Shown one piece after another: positions 1 through 7,732 of a stretch of DNA of 64,000 nt; position 1 is the first letter of the stretch; each line of letters opens with the position of its first letter. The notes under the pieces are model-generated. The model did not search any database and had not been told where the DNA came from. It saw only the letters and a program-made list of their open reading frames with translations. Origin of the DNA: [Clostridium] viride DSM 6836 (lineage in GTDB: Bacteria > Bacillota > Clostridia > Oscillospirales > Oscillospiraceae); the NCBI GenBank assembly GCA_000620945.1, contig KK211198.1, forward strand, positions 854,120 through 918,119, read 5' to 3'. The translations under genes were made by a program, and so were the position numbers.

Positions 1-13
1 GCTTTCGATTTGT

Positions 14-271
14 TTACAGCATCGCGATGTAATCTTCCACTACATACCCCAGTTGATCTGGGGATACTTGATGTTGCCTTAGCAAGCGGAGTAAGGTTTC
101 CACATGCTCCTTATTGGCGCTGATATCTTCTAACACATATTGATCCCGGACTCCATACGAGCCCTTGATCCCAAACACCGTACTGCCCTCTGCTCCGTCT
201 GTTTTGCATAATGAGCTTACAAGGGAGAATTGGGCTAATTGAAAGCCTTGCATTCCTGTCACTCCAAGCAT
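14..271 (-). CDS. Small DUF6514-like protein
   Basis: This 85-residue protein has no signal peptide or membrane segment. Its second half (YVLEDISANKEHVETLLRLL, then SPDQLGYVVEDYI) resembles the small clostridial DUF6514 family, whose function is unknown to me. The ATG lies about 8 bases after a GGAG in the minus-strand leader. It is transcribed away from the riboswitch-controlled gene at 639, so it starts a separate leftward unit whose continuation is outside the window. The family call is from memory of the motif and is moderately secure; that it is a real gene is likely. Confidence 0.6.
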   Translation of the reverse strand: MLGVTGMQGFQLAQFSLVSSLCKTDGAEGSTVFGIKGSYGVRDQYVLEDISANKEHVETLLRLLRQHQVSPDQLGYVVEDYIAML

Positions 272-440
272 TCTCTATTCTCCGTCAAACATAAATCGAC
301 AGTTCCTTATACCAGTACTTTCCCCCAAATGCAAGTGAATCTGCGCGAACGATACGTTATTATGCGTGAATAGTACCTTTGCGCCCATTTCTTCCTTCCA
401 AATTATGTAAAATAGTTTAGTTTTTCTTTGAACTACCTAG

Positions 441-469
441 TTGACATATTCCAAGTTCTGCATTATAAT
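441..469 (+). promoter_or_regulatory. Sigma-A promoter for the c-di-GMP-regulated gene
   Basis: TTGACA (441-446) and TATAAT (464-469) are separated by exactly 17 bases. Both are perfect consensus hexamers. Transcription should begin near 476, just before the riboswitch aptamer. Confidence 0.85.
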
Positions 470-485
470 TCGCATCAAGATAGCT

Positions 486-570
486 CCGATAATAGCAAAC
501 CTGGTGAAAGCCAGGGACGCAAAGCCACGGGTCTAAGGCAGTATGCTATGATAGCCGGGTTGCCGAAGAG
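486..570 (+). promoter_or_regulatory. Cyclic-di-GMP-I (GEMM) riboswitch aptamer
   Basis: The segment carries the conserved GEMM-I elements in order: AGCAAACCTGG, GAAAGCCAGGGACGCAAAGC (the GNRA-type loop and receptor region), ACGGGTCTAAGGC, then ATGATAGCCGGGTTGCCG. It begins about 10 bases after the predicted transcription start. A terminator-like hairpin with a U tract follows at 589-618, so a transcriptional on/off platform is likely. The direction of control cannot be settled by eye. The aptamer assignment is strong. Confidence 0.93.
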
Positions 571-588
571 GTCACAAGGATTGATTCA

Positions 589-618
589 CTGTGTGCCTAT
601 TTGGCATGCAGTTTTTTT
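589..618 (+). terminator. Riboswitch expression-platform terminator
   Basis: CTGTGTGCC (589-597) pairs with GGCATGCAG (603-611), including two G-U pairs, and is followed by seven T. It lies between the c-di-GMP aptamer and the start codon at 639, where a ligand-controlled terminator is expected. Confidence 0.7.
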
Positions 619-638
619 ATTGAAAGGAATGGTCAACC

Positions 639-1694
639 ATGAAAAAGGTAGCTTCCCTCCTTCTAGCAGTCACTTTGGTCTTCTCCCTATCCGTTCTGTC
701 CAGCGCAGCGGCGAATACCACCAAGTCAAACTCCAAAGAAACCAACTCTACGCAGCAGAGCAATCCAAAACAGGAATCGAAACCGGAGAAGAAAAACTCT
801 ACCACCCAGGCCCCCTCGGAGCAGAAATCGAACGGCTCTACCACTTCACCCGAGAAGGGAATCCAAAAAGAATTCCGCGTGGAATTGAATAATATCAAAA
901 AGGAATTGCAGCAGCAAAAATCTACTTTGTCGCAACAGCAAGAAGCCTTAGAGCTTCAGTACAAGGCCTTGTTGGCTTCCGGGGATACCACAGGAGCGGA
1001 AACTGTTCTTTCGCAAATCAAAGCCATCAATGAGCAGGCCAATGAACTAAAGAATAAAATCAAAGAAACCATCAACGAACGCTTCATGATGGTCAAAACC
1101 ATGTACTCGGAGGAGGAGCTGGCCAAGTTCGAATCGGCCTCCGATGCCATTGCCCAGATGTATGAGGATGCAAAGTCCTTGGACGCAGGTAGTGTCACTG
1201 TGAATAACCACTTGGTAAAGTTCGATGCCCCGCCCTATATTAAGGGAGGTAGCACCTATGTTCCTTTACGAGCCATTTCGGAGCAATTGGGAGCCCAGGT
1301 GTCCTGGAATGCAGAAACCCAAACCGTCACTATCACCAAAGAGGGCACAACCATCGAGCTCAAAGCAAACAGCACCACGGTTATGGTCAATGGAACCCCA
1401 ACGGAACTAAACAGCCCTGCCACCGTCACAAACGGAAGAACCTATCTACCCCTGCGTTTCTTGGCGGAAACTCTGAACTTCGATGTCACTTGGGATGGCG
1501 ATCACGACATCATTGATATCGATGACTCGGAGGATGCAGACGACGCTGCTGATGTGGATGAAGTGGATGATGCAGGCGATGTAGACGACGCCCAAGATAC
1601 CACCACCAACACGAACACCGAAGTTAGCACCAATCCAGCCACCAGCACGAACACCGAAACTAGCACCACTCCAACCACCAGCGATACCCCTTGA
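639..1694 (+). CDS. Secreted stalk-domain (copper amine oxidase N-terminal-like) protein
   Basis: The 351-residue product has a signal peptide (residues 1-24, ending near SSAAA). A Ser/Thr/Asn/Gln/Lys-rich linker follows, then a charged region likely to form coiled coil (about 80-155). A stalk domain of the copper amine oxidase N-terminal type follows at about 186-292, with the paired motifs STYVPLRAISEQLGA and RTYLPLRFLAETL. The C-terminus is an acidic Asp/Ala/Val run and then a Thr/Asn/Ser-rich tail. The protein is exported and probably wall-associated; no enzyme active site is visible. The upstream promoter, c-di-GMP riboswitch and terminator indicate control by the sessile/motile second messenger, consistent with a surface or adhesion role. 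The ATG follows GAAAGGAATG. Confidence 0.85.
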   Translation: MKKVASLLLAVTLVFSLSVLSSAAANTTKSNSKETNSTQQSNPKQESKPEKKNSTTQAPSEQKSNGSTTSPEKGIQKEFRVELNNIKKELQQQKSTLSQQQEALELQYKALLASGDTTGAETVLSQIKAINEQANELKNKIKETINERFMMVKTMYSEEELAKFESASDAIAQMYEDAKSLDAGSVTVNNHLVKFDAPPYIKGGSTYVPLRAISEQLGAQVSWNAETQTVTITKEGTTIELKANSTTVMVNGTPTELNSPATVTNGRTYLPLRFLAETLNFDVTWDGDHDIIDIDDSEDADDAADVDEVDDAGDVDDAQDTTTNTNTEVSTNPATSTNTETSTTPTTSDTP

Positions 1695-1714
1695 TCACCT
1701 TTTGATCCGCCTAA

Positions 1715-1760
1715 GCAACCCGAGGACCTTTTTCTCTTCAAGGTTCCTCGGGTTGTTTGC
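1715..1760 (+). terminator. Intrinsic terminator after the stalk-domain gene
   Basis: GCAACCCGAGGACC (1715-1728) pairs with GGTTCCTCGGGTTG (1742-1755), with one bulged or mispaired base, followed by TTTGCTTTG. Confidence 0.75.
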
Positions 1761-1845
1761 TTTGCCATCCCGTATAGTAAGAATTTAGCTTACAGAGATT
1801 AAATTGCAGTTTTTCGCCAACACTAGCATGGAGGTGAATGGAACC

Positions 1846-3603
1846 ATGAAAAAGGAGCAAAAGCTACGAATTGCCTATCGAAAAATTCAGCAACGGTATC
1901 CGCAGTTGAAGGAAGCCAGCGCAAGCTCTCGTCGTCGACATCTATTACATCTTGAAACGTCCATCTTGGATCAAATTCGACGCTTGCAGACCATGCCAAA
2001 CTCTCTTCCAAACTATCCAGTCCTACTGCAGCAATACATTGAGTTGCTAAACGGGGTATCCCAGCGTATTTTGGAACAGTACAATCAACGAAACCATACG
2101 GAGTATTCGCTTTCCAGCATCATCGAATCCAATCGTACGGCATATCTGAAATCTGGCATCCTCTCTATCCTGATCAGTAGTCACATTCCCCAAATGGTTC
2201 GTGCGGAGTTTGAGCGATTGTTCCCCGAAAATCCAGCGGATGAGTACCCTCAGGCTCGTGCTTGCAAGCGTACCTTCTATCTGCATTTGGGTGAGACCAA
2301 TACCGGAAAGACCTACCAAGCCATTCAGAGGCTCAAGTCTGCCAAACAGGGGGTCTATCTGGCTCCACTTCGTATCTTGGCCTTGGAGAACTTCGAGCGT
2401 CTCAACGAGGAAGGGGTTCCTTGTAGCTTGGTAACCGGAGAAGAAGAGTTGCTGGTGGAGGAGGCAACCCATCTTTGCTGCACCGTGGAAAAGCTCCGAC
2501 TCCAAGAGCAGTACGATGTGGCGGTCATTGACGAAGTACAGCTCTTGGCGGATTCACAGCGAGGCGATGCTTGGTCGAAAGCGATTCTCGGCCTACGCTG
2601 CCCGGAAATTCACCTCTGCGGCGCACTGCTGTCCAAGCAGCAACTGATCAGCATGATTGAGGATTGCGGCGATGACTATGTGCTCAAGGAATACACCCGC
2701 TTAGTGCCTCTTCAAGTGGAGGCGGCCCCCATCAAACTAAACGACGTGGTGCGTGGCGATGCTCTGGTGGCCTTTTCTAAGCGAAGTGTCCTTCGCCTTT
2801 CCAGCTATTTTACAAGACGCGGCATTACAAACAGCGTGATTTATGGGGATCTTCCCCCCGAGGTACGAAGGCTACAGTATAAATCCTTCGTGGAGGGAGA
2901 AAACCCCATTCTGATCGCCACCGATGCCATCGGAATGGGCATCAATCTACCGATCCGCCGCCTTGTGTTTACCGAAATCGAGAAGTTTGATGGAGAAACC
3001 TTTCGTCGCCTTTCTCCCCAAGAGGTGAAGCAGATTGCCGGGCGTGCCGGGCGAATCGGAATCTATCCCATCGGCTACGTCACCTGTCTTTCGGATGCAA
3101 CGGCTTTTCTGGAGCAACAGCTGCAAGCGGAGGATGACCCCATCGAACAAGCGGTCATTGGGCCAAGTGAAGCAATCTTAGACATTTCTCTGCTTCCTCT
3201 TCGCGAAAAGCTGGCCCTTTGGAGCACGGAACCGGAACGACTTCCCTATTACCGCAAGAAGGAAGTCCGATACTTTCTGCTGATCTTAGATTTAATACGG
3301 GAGTATAAACTGCCCGAATCGGTTGAGTGGCGGCTCATGCACATCCCCTTTGACTTGGAGAACCAAACGCTCCTGGCTCAGTTTAGCGATTATGCAAATG
3401 AGTGTTTTACCTTACAACGGGCAGAAGTCAGTAAGCCCCAGGCAAGCTGTCAAACCTGCGCGGACTGGGAACTCTACTACCAGCAGGTCAGCCTGTACTA
3501 CTCCTTTTCCAAAGCCATGAATTTACCCTTTGATGAGCTTTGGGTTAAGGAACGGCGCAAACAGGTGAGCCTGACTATCGATCGGCTATTACAAAAAGAG
3601 TAA
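1846..3603 (+). CDS. SUV3-like superfamily 2 RNA/DNA helicase
   Basis: This is a 585-residue helicase. Motif I is GETNTGKT, motif II is DEVQLL in place of DEAD/DEAH, the LAPLRILALEN element follows motif I, and motif VI is QIAGRAGRIG after ATDAIGMGINLP. This order and the GETNTGKT/DEVQ pair match the SUV3 family, best known as the mitochondrial degradosome helicase and found sporadically in bacteria. The N-terminal 140 residues and the C-terminal segment with a CQTC motif are not assigned. I chose ATG 1846 because GGAGGTG lies 9 bases upstream; a longer open frame back to 1804 lacks a good site. A role in RNA turnover is inferred from the family. Confidence 0.85.
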   Translation: MKKEQKLRIAYRKIQQRYPQLKEASASSRRRHLLHLETSILDQIRRLQTMPNSLPNYPVLLQQYIELLNGVSQRILEQYNQRNHTEYSLSSIIESNRTAYLKSGILSILISSHIPQMVRAEFERLFPENPADEYPQARACKRTFYLHLGETNTGKTYQAIQRLKSAKQGVYLAPLRILALENFERLNEEGVPCSLVTGEEELLVEEATHLCCTVEKLRLQEQYDVAVIDEVQLLADSQRGDAWSKAILGLRCPEIHLCGALLSKQQLISMIEDCGDDYVLKEYTRLVPLQVEAAPIKLNDVVRGDALVAFSKRSVLRLSSYFTRRGITNSVIYGDLPPEVRRLQYKSFVEGENPILIATDAIGMGINLPIRRLVFTEIEKFDGETFRRLSPQEVKQIAGRAGRIGIYPIGYVTCLSDATAFLEQQLQAEDDPIEQAVIGPSEAILDISLLPLREKLALWSTEPERLPYYRKKEVRYFLLILDLIREYKLPESVEWRLMHIPFDLENQTLLAQFSDYANECFTLQRAEVSKPQASCQTCADWELYYQQVSLYYSFSKAMNLPFDELWVKERRKQVSLTIDRLLQKE

Positions 3604-3705
3604 GGGGACCAAACGGTGCTCATAGCTTGGCACACTTCACTTCCTTCGACATATACTGCCATAGGGATTGACCCCCTACCTCAACTTTAAAAGGAGATAC
3701 GCCCC

Positions 3706-4089
3706 ATGGCTACTAGCTTATTGAAACTCACCATGACTGCCACCCAACCCACCACCACCTCCAATCCTGATGTCACCAACTTCTTTCACACCGCTCCCAC
3801 CGGCGGCTATACCGGTGCTGCCACCTATACCATTGACGATGTAGACTGGGTGGATGATGCCGGGAATCCCGTCACGGACAGTGGCTTGGTCACCGCAGCT
3901 ACCAACAACGGCTATTATATGCTGTTTATCAACGGTCAGTTGCAGGAAGGCAGCGTGGTAACGTCTGTTTCTGCCACTGCCGTCACCATCACCTTTGGAG
4001 CCGTGACCACCATTGATGAAGGCAAAATCCTTTCCCTGGTTGTCACCAATTTCGCCCCCAACACCACCGCTCCCATCATTACGGGCTAA
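3706..4089 (+). CDS. DUF4183 domain protein, single domain
   Basis: The 127-residue product has one DUF4183-type unit, marked by YYMLFINGQLQEG after a Thr/Asn-rich start. There is no signal peptide. Proteins with this domain occur widely in Bacillus and Clostridia and have been associated with spore surface or exosporium layers; I infer a spore-coat or surface structural role from that. It has a clear ribosome site (AAAAGGAG, 7 bases before ATG). It lies directly before a second, multi-unit DUF4183 gene, so the two form a paralogous pair. Confidence 0.75.
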   Translation: MATSLLKLTMTATQPTTTSNPDVTNFFHTAPTGGYTGAATYTIDDVDWVDDAGNPVTDSGLVTAATNNGYYMLFINGQLQEGSVVTSVSATAVTITFGAVTTIDEGKILSLVVTNFAPNTTAPIITG

Positions 4090-4224
4090 GGCTTCCTGCC
4101 GTTTCGATTCGTCGATCAGCGGGGTTTTATTCCGCTTCCCATGCCTTGGCATGAGAAGCGGTACATATTGTGAAGATTGGACGGTAACCTCCCCCTTTAC
4201 AGTGTGTAAACTCCTCTCAGGCAG

Positions 4225-5583
4225 GTGAATTTTTTGTCTCCGTTCCCTCCTAGCTCCCTCGTTTGCCGTTTAACCGATCAAGAGGGTGCGATTCTTCCTC
4301 CGTTTTCTCGGAATGCCGTTCGCTATTTCGTCCTCTCCCGTTCCGATGGGTCATGCAATCGTATTCGGGTCTTATTGCAGGGTTATGTCACCATCTTCGA
4401 AGGAGACACGCGGGTCTCCCCTCCCCTTCCCTTTTCCGTGGTGCAGACAATCTCTTTGCTAGCGCCCAGGGGGTCAAGCCTTCACTTTCAGCTTAGGCAC
4501 TTCCAATGCTACCTTCTCCCCATGCTTTTGGGGGATGCATCTACACTTGCGCGGGTTTGCGTCCGAATCGAACTGGATTCCGTGGCCACATCCTATCAAA
4601 ACACCGCCATCCTCTCCTACCAATCGGGCGGAGTGCGCACGGCATGCTATCAACCAAGGAGAACCCTGGATGTTGCGCATTTTATTAGCCAAACCCAGGT
4701 GCAGTATGATCGGCTGGTCTGCGCCGATCTCTGCCAATATACCGCTCGATCCGATGGAGTCAAGCGGCACTATACGGATCAGGACGCGGCAACGGAATAC
4801 GACGGGTGTGGCATTTTAGCACCGGATCGGGTTTCCTACTACAACCTATTTGTCAATGGCGTGTTGCAACCAAGCATCAACTACGCCATCTGGGAAGGAA
4901 ACTTGCGCTTCTTGACGAATGATCTTCCCCCCAAGGATGCCCCCATTGTGTTGGAGTTCATTACCTTTCATGCACCCAACGGTCAGAGGCTTTTCGTCTC
5001 CAGCGAAAACTATGTCACCATTTCCGATGGGAGCAAACGTGTGTTTCTGAATCAGGATGCCCTTCCGGCCTACAGTGATGGAACCATCCCTTCCCCGGAT
5101 TTGGTTTCTTACTATAATCTCTATTCCAATGGGGTCTTACAGCCAAGGACGAACTACACCGTTTCACAAGGCCACCTTGCGCTGACGACCTCGGATCTCC
5201 CACTTCCAGGAAGCCTCCTAATCCTAGAATCGGTACGCATCTTTGATGAAGATCAGAAATTGCTCCCGGCGGTTATTCTCCAATATAATGCAAAGGCAAA
5301 TCCTTATCCTTGCTATACCGATGGTAACGAAATCAAGATGTATGGACAATCCGGAATTCCCGCTCCGCATACCAGCTCGTTTCAACATTTGATGGTCAAT
5401 GGTGCGATGCAACCCCCAAAAAACTATACGGTACAAGAGGGATGCCTTTGTTTGCGCACCATAAATGTCCCGATTCCAAACGCTCCGCTAATCCTGCAAT
5501 CCGTGAGCGTACTACTCCCTCCTGTGGAGAGCACGAAACGAATGGATCACACAAACGTGTTCTCCTGCGACGGCAGCATGTAA
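4225..5583 (+). CDS. Multi-repeat DUF4183 protein
   Basis: This 452-residue protein contains at least three tandem units of about 90 residues. Each has the core YYNL-(F/Y)-(V/S)NGVLQP...NY...EG.L; the last unit has FQHLMVNGAMQPPKNY. The first 170 residues are divergent and look like an older or different unit. There is no signal peptide, which fits assembly from the mother cell if it is a spore-surface protein. The start is uncertain: GTG 4225 has a weak site, while TTG 4234 has AGGTG just upstream. A small hairpin region between it and the previous DUF4183 gene may separate them. Confidence 0.75.
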   Translation: MNFLSPFPPSSLVCRLTDQEGAILPPFSRNAVRYFVLSRSDGSCNRIRVLLQGYVTIFEGDTRVSPPLPFSVVQTISLLAPRGSSLHFQLRHFQCYLLPMLLGDASTLARVCVRIELDSVATSYQNTAILSYQSGGVRTACYQPRRTLDVAHFISQTQVQYDRLVCADLCQYTARSDGVKRHYTDQDAATEYDGCGILAPDRVSYYNLFVNGVLQPSINYAIWEGNLRFLTNDLPPKDAPIVLEFITFHAPNGQRLFVSSENYVTISDGSKRVFLNQDALPAYSDGTIPSPDLVSYYNLYSNGVLQPRTNYTVSQGHLALTTSDLPLPGSLLILESVRIFDEDQKLLPAVILQYNAKANPYPCYTDGNEIKMYGQSGIPAPHTSSFQHLMVNGAMQPPKNYTVQEGCLCLRTINVPIPNAPLILQSVSVLLPPVESTKRMDHTNVFSCDGSM

Positions 5584-5698
5584 GATGCGGCCGTCTTATT
5601 TTTTGCCCCTTGCCTTGGGGCGTGAGGTGACATTGTCACGGTAAGGGCAAGAAGCGTCCTGTATGCTAAGTTCAATCAAGAGTAAGGAGGAACCTCCC

Positions 5699-5911
5699 TT
5701 GTCCCAAATCAAACGTCCCAAACAAAAAGCAAAGGTTTCGCAATCCCTTTGTGTCGCTTGCGGTTGCTGCCTTTCCGTCTGCCCCACCAAAGCAATCTCC
5801 ATTTTCAAAGGCCTGTACGCGCAGATTGAACCCACCCGCTGTGTCGGCTGCGGAAAATGTTCCTCGGCCTGTCCGGCCTCCATCATAAAACTCCGGGAGG
5901 TAAGCTCGTGA
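5699..5911 (+). CDS. Two-cluster [4Fe-4S] ferredoxin
   Basis: This 70-residue protein has two typical ferredoxin motifs: CVACGCCLSVCP, and CVGCGKCSSACP about 30 residues later. Both are complete CxxCxxCxxxC(P) ligand sets. I prefer the TTG at 5699 because AAGGAGG sits 8-9 bases upstream; an ATG at 5663 has no site. The stop codon overlaps the GTG of the next gene (GTGA), so the two are translationally coupled. It probably passes electrons to or from the membrane iron-sulfur protein encoded next. Confidence 0.85.
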   Translation: MSQIKRPKQKAKVSQSLCVACGCCLSVCPTKAISIFKGLYAQIEPTRCVGCGKCSSACPASIIKLREVSS

Positions 5912-6543
5912 AACAGAAATGGTATGACTACTTATGGATTTTCTCCGCCGTTTATCTCATCATGGGCTTTTTCAATATCCTCTTTGCTTGGCTTGGCCTA
6001 CTCTGCTTCTTCATCCCGCTCATCCTTTCCATGGCCGGAGGCGATAAGGTGTACTGCAACCGCTATTGCGGGAGAGGACAGCTCTTTTCCTTACTGGGTG
6101 GCAGGTTTGGACTCTCCCACCGTCGTGATGTACCTGCTTTCCTACGCAGCCGCTGGTTCCGCTATGGATTCTTAGCCTTCTTTATGACCATGTTTGGTCT
6201 CATGTTGTTGAATACCTACTTTGTGTTCTCCGGCGCTCGTTCCCTGCGCCAAGTGGTCACCTTGCTTTGGAGCTGGAACTTACCCTGGCATTGGGCGTAC
6301 CACGGAAGTGTCCTTTCCCCTTGGGTTTCTCAGTTTGCCTTTGGATTCTACAGCATCATGTTAACCTCCACCGTGTTAGGACTCCTCACCATGGTCCTCT
6401 TCAAACCCCGTTCTTGGTGTGTCTACTGCCCCATGGGCACCATGACGCAGCTCATCTGTCAGGCAAAGTATCGCGGTGCCTCCACTCCCCACCCTGAGGA
6501 AGAGGATGCTTGTGGGTTGGCTTCCTGCAGTCCGAGTCAATAG
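5908..6543 (+). CDS. NapH/NosR-type membrane iron-sulfur protein
   Basis: The 211-residue product has four to five predicted membrane helices. Two Cys clusters face the same side: NRYCGRGQ after VYC, and WCVYCPMGTMTQ. This is the pattern of the 4Fe-4S-binding NapH/NosR/CcoG-like membrane family. GTG 5908 is preceded by GGGAGG and overlaps the ferredoxin stop codon by four bases, making a two-gene redox module. The electron donor and acceptor are unknown. No periplasmic nitrate or nitrous oxide reductase is nearby, so the family name should not be read as a function. Confidence 0.8.
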   Translation: MKQKWYDYLWIFSAVYLIMGFFNILFAWLGLLCFFIPLILSMAGGDKVYCNRYCGRGQLFSLLGGRFGLSHRRDVPAFLRSRWFRYGFLAFFMTMFGLMLLNTYFVFSGARSLRQVVTLLWSWNLPWHWAYHGSVLSPWVSQFAFGFYSIMLTSTVLGLLTMVLFKPRSWCVYCPMGTMTQLICQAKYRGASTPHPEEEDACGLASCSPSQ

Positions 6544-6605
6544 CGGCTTTACAGATTCTCGTCCACATAGTACAATGAGCCAAGCAAATGACAAGGGGGC
6601 AAACG

Positions 6606-7025
6606 ATGAAGCGCTTGAGATTACTTTGGCACATCCTCAAAATGACAGGTGCCCATACAATCATGCTGGGCTTTGTAGGATTTCTCTTCCTATCTGCCGC
6701 GATTTTTACGATTCTAGAGCCCGGAATGACCCACTATGGCGATGGCATTTGGTATTGCTTCTCCGTGTTTACCACCATCGGCTTTGGCGATATGGTGGCA
6801 GTGACCATCCCTGGACGGCTTTTGACCATTCTTCTTGGTCTGTATGGACTGTTTATCGTGGCCCTAATCCCCGGCATCGTGGTGAACTACTTTACGGAAG
6901 TTTCCAAACGCCGCCTGAATCAAAGCACTTTGGGCATTCTGGATCAACTGGAGCATCTGCCGGAACTGTCGAAGGAAGAGTTGGAGCAACTATCTGCCTC
7001 CATCCGTCGAAATCGAATGCAATGA
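6606..7025 (+). CDS. Two-helix potassium channel
   Basis: This 139-residue protein has two hydrophobic helices flanking a pore loop with the K+ selectivity filter TTIGFGD, preceded by WYCFSVF. A 45-residue charged cytosolic tail follows. It is an ion-channel-family (Kcs/MthK-like) subunit that presumably assembles as a tetramer. I took ATG 6606, which follows AAGGGGG; an upstream ATG at 6588 overlaps that site. It converges with ktrA across a shared terminator, so a K+ leak/efflux path and the KtrAB uptake system are neighbours. No RCK domain is fused. Confidence 0.85.
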   Translation: MKRLRLLWHILKMTGAHTIMLGFVGFLFLSAAIFTILEPGMTHYGDGIWYCFSVFTTIGFGDMVAVTIPGRLLTILLGLYGLFIVALIPGIVVNYFTEVSKRRLNQSTLGILDQLEHLPELSKEELEQLSASIRRNRMQ

Positions 7026-7027
7026 AA

Positions 7028-7065
7028 AAGCAGCCGTCCCAAAGGGACGGCTGCTTTTTTGTTTT
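7028..7065. terminator. Bidirectional terminator between K+ channel and ktrA
   Basis: AGCAGCCGTCCC and GGGACGGCTGCT form a perfect 12-bp stem with an AAA loop. T runs follow on the plus strand, and an A run (T on the minus strand) precedes it. It serves both convergent genes. Confidence 0.9.
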
Positions 7066-7711
7066 AGATGTGTAAACACTTTTGAATATCACGGTTGTGC
7101 CCTAAGACCAGGATCGTTTCCTTTTCCGTAAACACATGGGCTGCACCGGGGAGTGGAGAGAGTTCTCCATCCAGCTTGGTGGCCAAAATATTCACATGAT
7201 ACTTTTGGCGAACCCCAATCTGACCCACACTTTTTCCCACCCATGCGGCAGGCACCTCGGTTTCGTAAATCGAGTGATCCGGAGTCAACTTAATGTAATC
7301 AAAAATATGCTCCGAACTATACCGCACAGCAGCCCAGTTTGCCATCTGCTTTTCTGGGTAGATGACCTCGTCCGCTCCGTTGCGAAGCAGGAACTTTGCA
7401 TGCTTATCCCGGGTCGCGCGGGAAAGCACAAAGGGGGCTCCATAATCCTTCAGAAGAGCTGTGGTTTCGAGTGAGCTCAAAAAGCTGTCTCCAATGGCAA
7501 CCACACAAAGGTCAAAATTTCGAACGCCTAAGGAAGCGATGAACTTTTCATTCGTACTATCCCCAATCTGTGCACTGGTCACAAAGGGGAGTACGTCATT
7601 CACCCTGTCTTCGTTTTTGTCAATGGCGAGAACTTCGTGATGCAAGTCATTCAGCTTCTGGGCCATATGGCGTCCAAAGCGGCCAAGGCCAATAATGAGT
7701 ACCGATTTCAT
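7064..7711 (-). CDS. ktrA: KtrA/TrkA-type potassium uptake regulatory subunit
   Basis: This 215-residue protein is an RCK subunit. The N-terminal Rossmann fold has the nucleotide motif GLGRFGRHMA and the acidic residue after the second strand (LAIDKN). A TrkA-C domain occupies about residues 135-215. It binds ATP/ADP or NAD(H) and c-di-AMP in the family, and gates the KtrB channel from the cytosol. It starts 21 bases after the ktrB stop on the same strand, an operon arrangement matching KtrAB of other Bacillota. Confidence 0.92.
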   Translation of the reverse strand: MKSVLIIGLGRFGRHMAQKLNDLHHEVLAIDKNEDRVNDVLPFVTSAQIGDSTNEKFIASLGVRNFDLCVVAIGDSFLSSLETTALLKDYGAPFVLSRATRDKHAKFLLRNGADEVIYPEKQMANWAAVRYSSEHIFDYIKLTPDHSIYETEVPAAWVGKSVGQIGVRQKYHVNILATKLDGELSPLPGAAHVFTEKETILVLGHNRDIQKCLHI

Positions 7712-7732
7712 GATTTATCCTTTCCTTACGGC

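Noticed and set aside
428-892. 154-residue plus-strand ORF spanning the riboswitch
   Set aside because: It runs through the promoter, c-di-GMP aptamer and terminator and then overlaps the signal-peptide gene in another frame; no ribosome site.
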